Origin: an uncultured Alistipes sp.
Lineage (GTDB): Bacteria > Bacteroidota > Bacteroidia > Bacteroidales > Rikenellaceae
Assembly: GCA_900769445.1 (NCBI GenBank)
Contig: CAAGGR010000045.1
Location: forward strand, 1 to 25,261
Direction of reading: 5' to 3'
DNA: 25,261 bases
Shown here: in pieces, positions 23,913 to 25,261 of the stretch
Numbering within the stretch: position 1 is the first letter of the stretch
How the letters are laid out: each line of letters opens with the position of its first letter
Notes under the pieces: model-generated
Seen by the model: only the letters and a program-made list of their open reading frames with translations
What the model was told of the DNA's origin: nothing
The model's database searches: none
Made by a program: the position numbers and the translations under genes

Positions 23913-24620
23913 ATGAAATTAGATAGAATAAAGTGGACTCAGATAGAGCGAGAACTTATAATGGCTGTTGCAGCAAATGATTTGCATAAGGTTGAGTCTA
24001 TGATTTATAATTTAGAGGATAAACGCATCCTTGAAGATGTAGGTTGGGTACATATTTCATTTCCTCTACACTACATAACGCTATGCTATGATATAATATG
24101 GCGTTATCCTGAGGCGTGGGAAGATATTACAGAGTTGCGTGCAAAAATCGATATGATGCTCGATTTTTGGAAGAGATATTACAATGTGACATCTTTCCCC
24201 AAAATAGAATATAATATGCATAATGATTATTACTATGATAGAACTTGGGAAACGGATGCAGAGCTTTTATATGCTGATGTGTCGGATTATATTTCTTCTG
24301 GCTATTCTGCGAAAGATATTGAGTTGTATTGTGCTGTTGAACGTTTTGATTTTGAGCGTGTTAATCAGTTATTGCAAGAAGGAGCCAATCCTAATGCACA
24401 CCTAAAACTTACAGAAGAAGATGACGATGCACTTATTGCTCTATATGGCATAGGAATAGAGATGTCACATTTATTATGTGAGTTGGATTCAATGTTAAAA
24501 AGTGGTAAGATACGTCGTGACGAAGATATTAGGCTCTTATTGGCATTAACTGCTCATACAGATATGTATGACCTATTGAAACAGTATGATATAAATTCCC
24601 CAACAATAGCGCAACCCTAA
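23913..24620 (+). CDS. Ankyrin-repeat-like protein of unknown function
   Basis: 235 aa, no signal peptide or membrane segment, acidic, probably cytoplasmic. Residues about 137-165 read as an ankyrin-type repeat (LYCAVERFDFERVNQLLQEG followed by ANPNAH). The N-terminus has a weaker version (ERELIMAVAANDLHKVESMI), and DIRLLLALTAHTDMYDLLKQ near the end may be a third. Base use is clearly more AT-rich than in the other genes, favouring TTT, GAT, ATT and AAA, which suggests horizontal acquisition. Neighbours downstream are only repeats. Ankyrin-type proteins of this size are often immunity or cargo genes of mobile elements, but no toxin or effector partner is visible. The start codon is the first ATG of the frame. 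Confidence 0.7.
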   Translation: MKLDRIKWTQIERELIMAVAANDLHKVESMIYNLEDKRILEDVGWVHISFPLHYITLCYDIIWRYPEAWEDITELRAKIDMMLDFWKRYYNVTSFPKIEYNMHNDYYYDRTWETDAELLYADVSDYISSGYSAKDIELYCAVERFDFERVNQLLQEGANPNAHLKLTEEDDDALIALYGIGIEMSHLLCELDSMLKSGKIRRDEDIRLLLALTAHTDMYDLLKQYDINSPTIAQP

Positions 24621-24687
24621 CTATTGCTATGCAATACGCCAAATCACTCATATCGTCGACTACTCTGCCACACCGCGGGAGCAGTCA

Positions 24688-24785
24688 TAGTTTTTATTTA
24701 CAGAATTGCTAAAAAAGAAATAGGCGGGAGTCTCACGACTGCCGCCTATCCTCTTTACAGAAGCAAGTTCTGTAAATAAAAACTA
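24688..24785. repeat. 98-bp nested palindrome
   Basis: Outer arms begin TAGTTTTTATTTACAGAA (24688-24705) with a matching complement ending at 24785; the pairing resumes at TTGC/GCAA. Inside sits a GC-rich hairpin, ATAGGCGG against CCGCCTAT (24720-24749), containing a further AGTC-TCAC-GACT stem. Read on the minus strand the inner hairpin is followed by TTTCTTTTTT, so it could terminate transcription leftward. No obvious target duplication. It may be a miniature element or an RNA structure. From 24621 to the window end no gene is recognised. Confidence 0.7.
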
Positions 24786-24804
24786 CTAACCCAAACTTAA
24801 ATAA

Positions 24805-24864
24805 ATGAAGAAACCTAACTACTTGACAGTGGCAATTGTTTGATAAGAGGTATTGGTCACTGTC
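24805..24864 (+). other. Short open frame (12 codons) overlapping a hairpin
   Basis: ATG 24805 opens MKKPNYLTVAIV and ends in TGA-TAA. It overlaps a stem-loop: GACAGTG (24825-24831) with CACTGTC (24858-24864), plus inner CAAT/ATTG. It looks like the first codons of an exported protein cut short, or a leader peptide. Nothing downstream is a clear gene, so a truncated remnant is as likely. Confidence 0.3.
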
Positions 24865-24984
24865 GCATAGCTGTTAGTTTATCTCGCAAAACTCATACCA
24901 ATAACGCATGTAGTTTTGGATTTATTGTGCATATTGGATGTTTTGAACGATTTAACATATTTTTAGAGACGGCAACGCAGTCAA

Positions 24985-25073
24985 ATGGGTTCTAAAAGGT
25001 TACTCTGAGTTCTAATGGGTATGGCAATATCATCAAATAAAACATCAGAACCCATAGAAACTCATAAGAACTC
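24985..25073. repeat. Cluster of ATGGGTTCT/AGAACCCAT units
   Basis: ATGGGTTCT (24985-24993) is a perfect complement of AGAACCCAT (25047-25055). Related units GAGTTCT (25007-25013) and AGAACTC (25067-25073) form a second inverted pair, and ATGGGT recurs at 25015-25020. Several alternative hairpins are possible. Confidence 0.45.
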
Positions 25074-25103
25074 ATCAACACCATCCTACCCAAATGCAAT
25101 GCC

Positions 25104-25121
25104 AATTTCTTGTCAGAAGGG
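25104..25121 (+). repeat. Solo left end of repeat R1
   Basis: The first 18 bases of the R1 end (AATTTCTTGTCAGAAGGG) are followed by unrelated sequence. It stands 48 bp before a longer R1 copy in the same orientation. Confidence 0.7.
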
Positions 25122-25151
25122 CGCACACAACCGATATTAGCGGCACAACCC

Positions 25152-25261
25152 AATTTCTTGTCAGAAGGGGTCAGGCTTGGCCTCGATAAAGAAATTGCCC
25201 CAGATGGGACATACTTGGCGTATTTCCCATTTGGGGCAATGATTGAGAGGTCGAGAATGAC
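25152..25261 (+). repeat. Palindromic repeat R1, cut by the window end
   Basis: It begins with the exact 20-bp R1 end (25152-25171). The internal hairpin at 25194-25240 has 21 positions per arm (19 Watson-Crick, 1 G-T, 1 mismatch) around the same loop TTGGC as the copy at 7443. The arms differ in sequence from that copy but keep pairing. The window stops in GAATGAC, at the place equivalent to just inside the right end of the other copy. Confidence 0.8.

Noticed and set aside
23913..24620. Defence-system call for the ankyrin-like gene
   Set aside because: Only one gene of unknown function is visible, with no nuclease, toxin, helicase or sensor partner in the window.

Overview
The window looks like chromosomal DNA from a gut-type Bacteroidales bacterium. 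The closest flavour is Alistipes/Rikenellaceae, but genus is inference only. Support: almost every gene is preceded by the Bacteroidetes -7 promoter element TAnnTTTG, there are no clear Shine-Dalgarno sequences, several products are DUF5689 or other lipoproteins, and the OstA-like/SurA-like gene cluster is characteristic of the phylum.

Layout. 1-600: a gene-poor stretch with a cluster of ATAGACA motifs, then a minus-strand tRNA-Lys(CTT) with its own promoter and terminator. 606-7084 (minus): an envelope-biogenesis operon of lipoprotein SurA/PpiC-like chaperone, two-parvulin SurA-like isomerase, OstA/LptA-like protein with a large charged insertion, and a truncated GH2-like pseudoenzyme. 7085-7571: a repeat-dense intergenic region holding two dispersed repeat families, called R2 and R1 here, and a strong terminator. 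7570-8707 (minus): nitroreductase and isochorismatase/nicotinamidase-like hydrolase. 8868-10296 (plus): HAD phosphatase and the RdgB-type nucleotide-pool sanitiser. 10301-11431 (minus): glycerate kinase, divergent from a lipoprotein M1 aminopeptidase at 11509-13977 (plus). 14091-15451 (plus): a PlsC-like acyltransferase broken by an apparent one-base deletion, converging on a GadC-like amino-acid antiporter (15544-17001, minus). 17057-17232: second R2 copy. 17320-20846 (plus): DPP-IV-type S9 peptidase overlapping by one base a PNGase F-like lipoprotein. 20843-23601 (minus): serB followed by two overlapping DUF5689 lipoprotein genes. 23913-24620: an AT-rich ankyrin-like gene behind two identical-architecture operator palindromes. 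24621-25261: a repeat-rich tail with a nested 98-bp palindrome, other inverted repeats and another R1 locus cut by the window end.

Functional themes: outer-membrane and LPS assembly, extracytoplasmic protein and glycoprotein turnover (M1, S9, PNGase F-like), and serine/glycerate metabolism. The most novel material is non-coding. R1 is a palindromic element of about 129 bp with inverted ends, a long hairpin with compensatory base changes and an invariant TTGGC loop. R2 is a structured repeat of about 165-175 bp. The third is a pair of TTGAC-N7-GTCAA sites 85 bp apart. All functional statements rest on reading the sequence by eye; no database search was possible.
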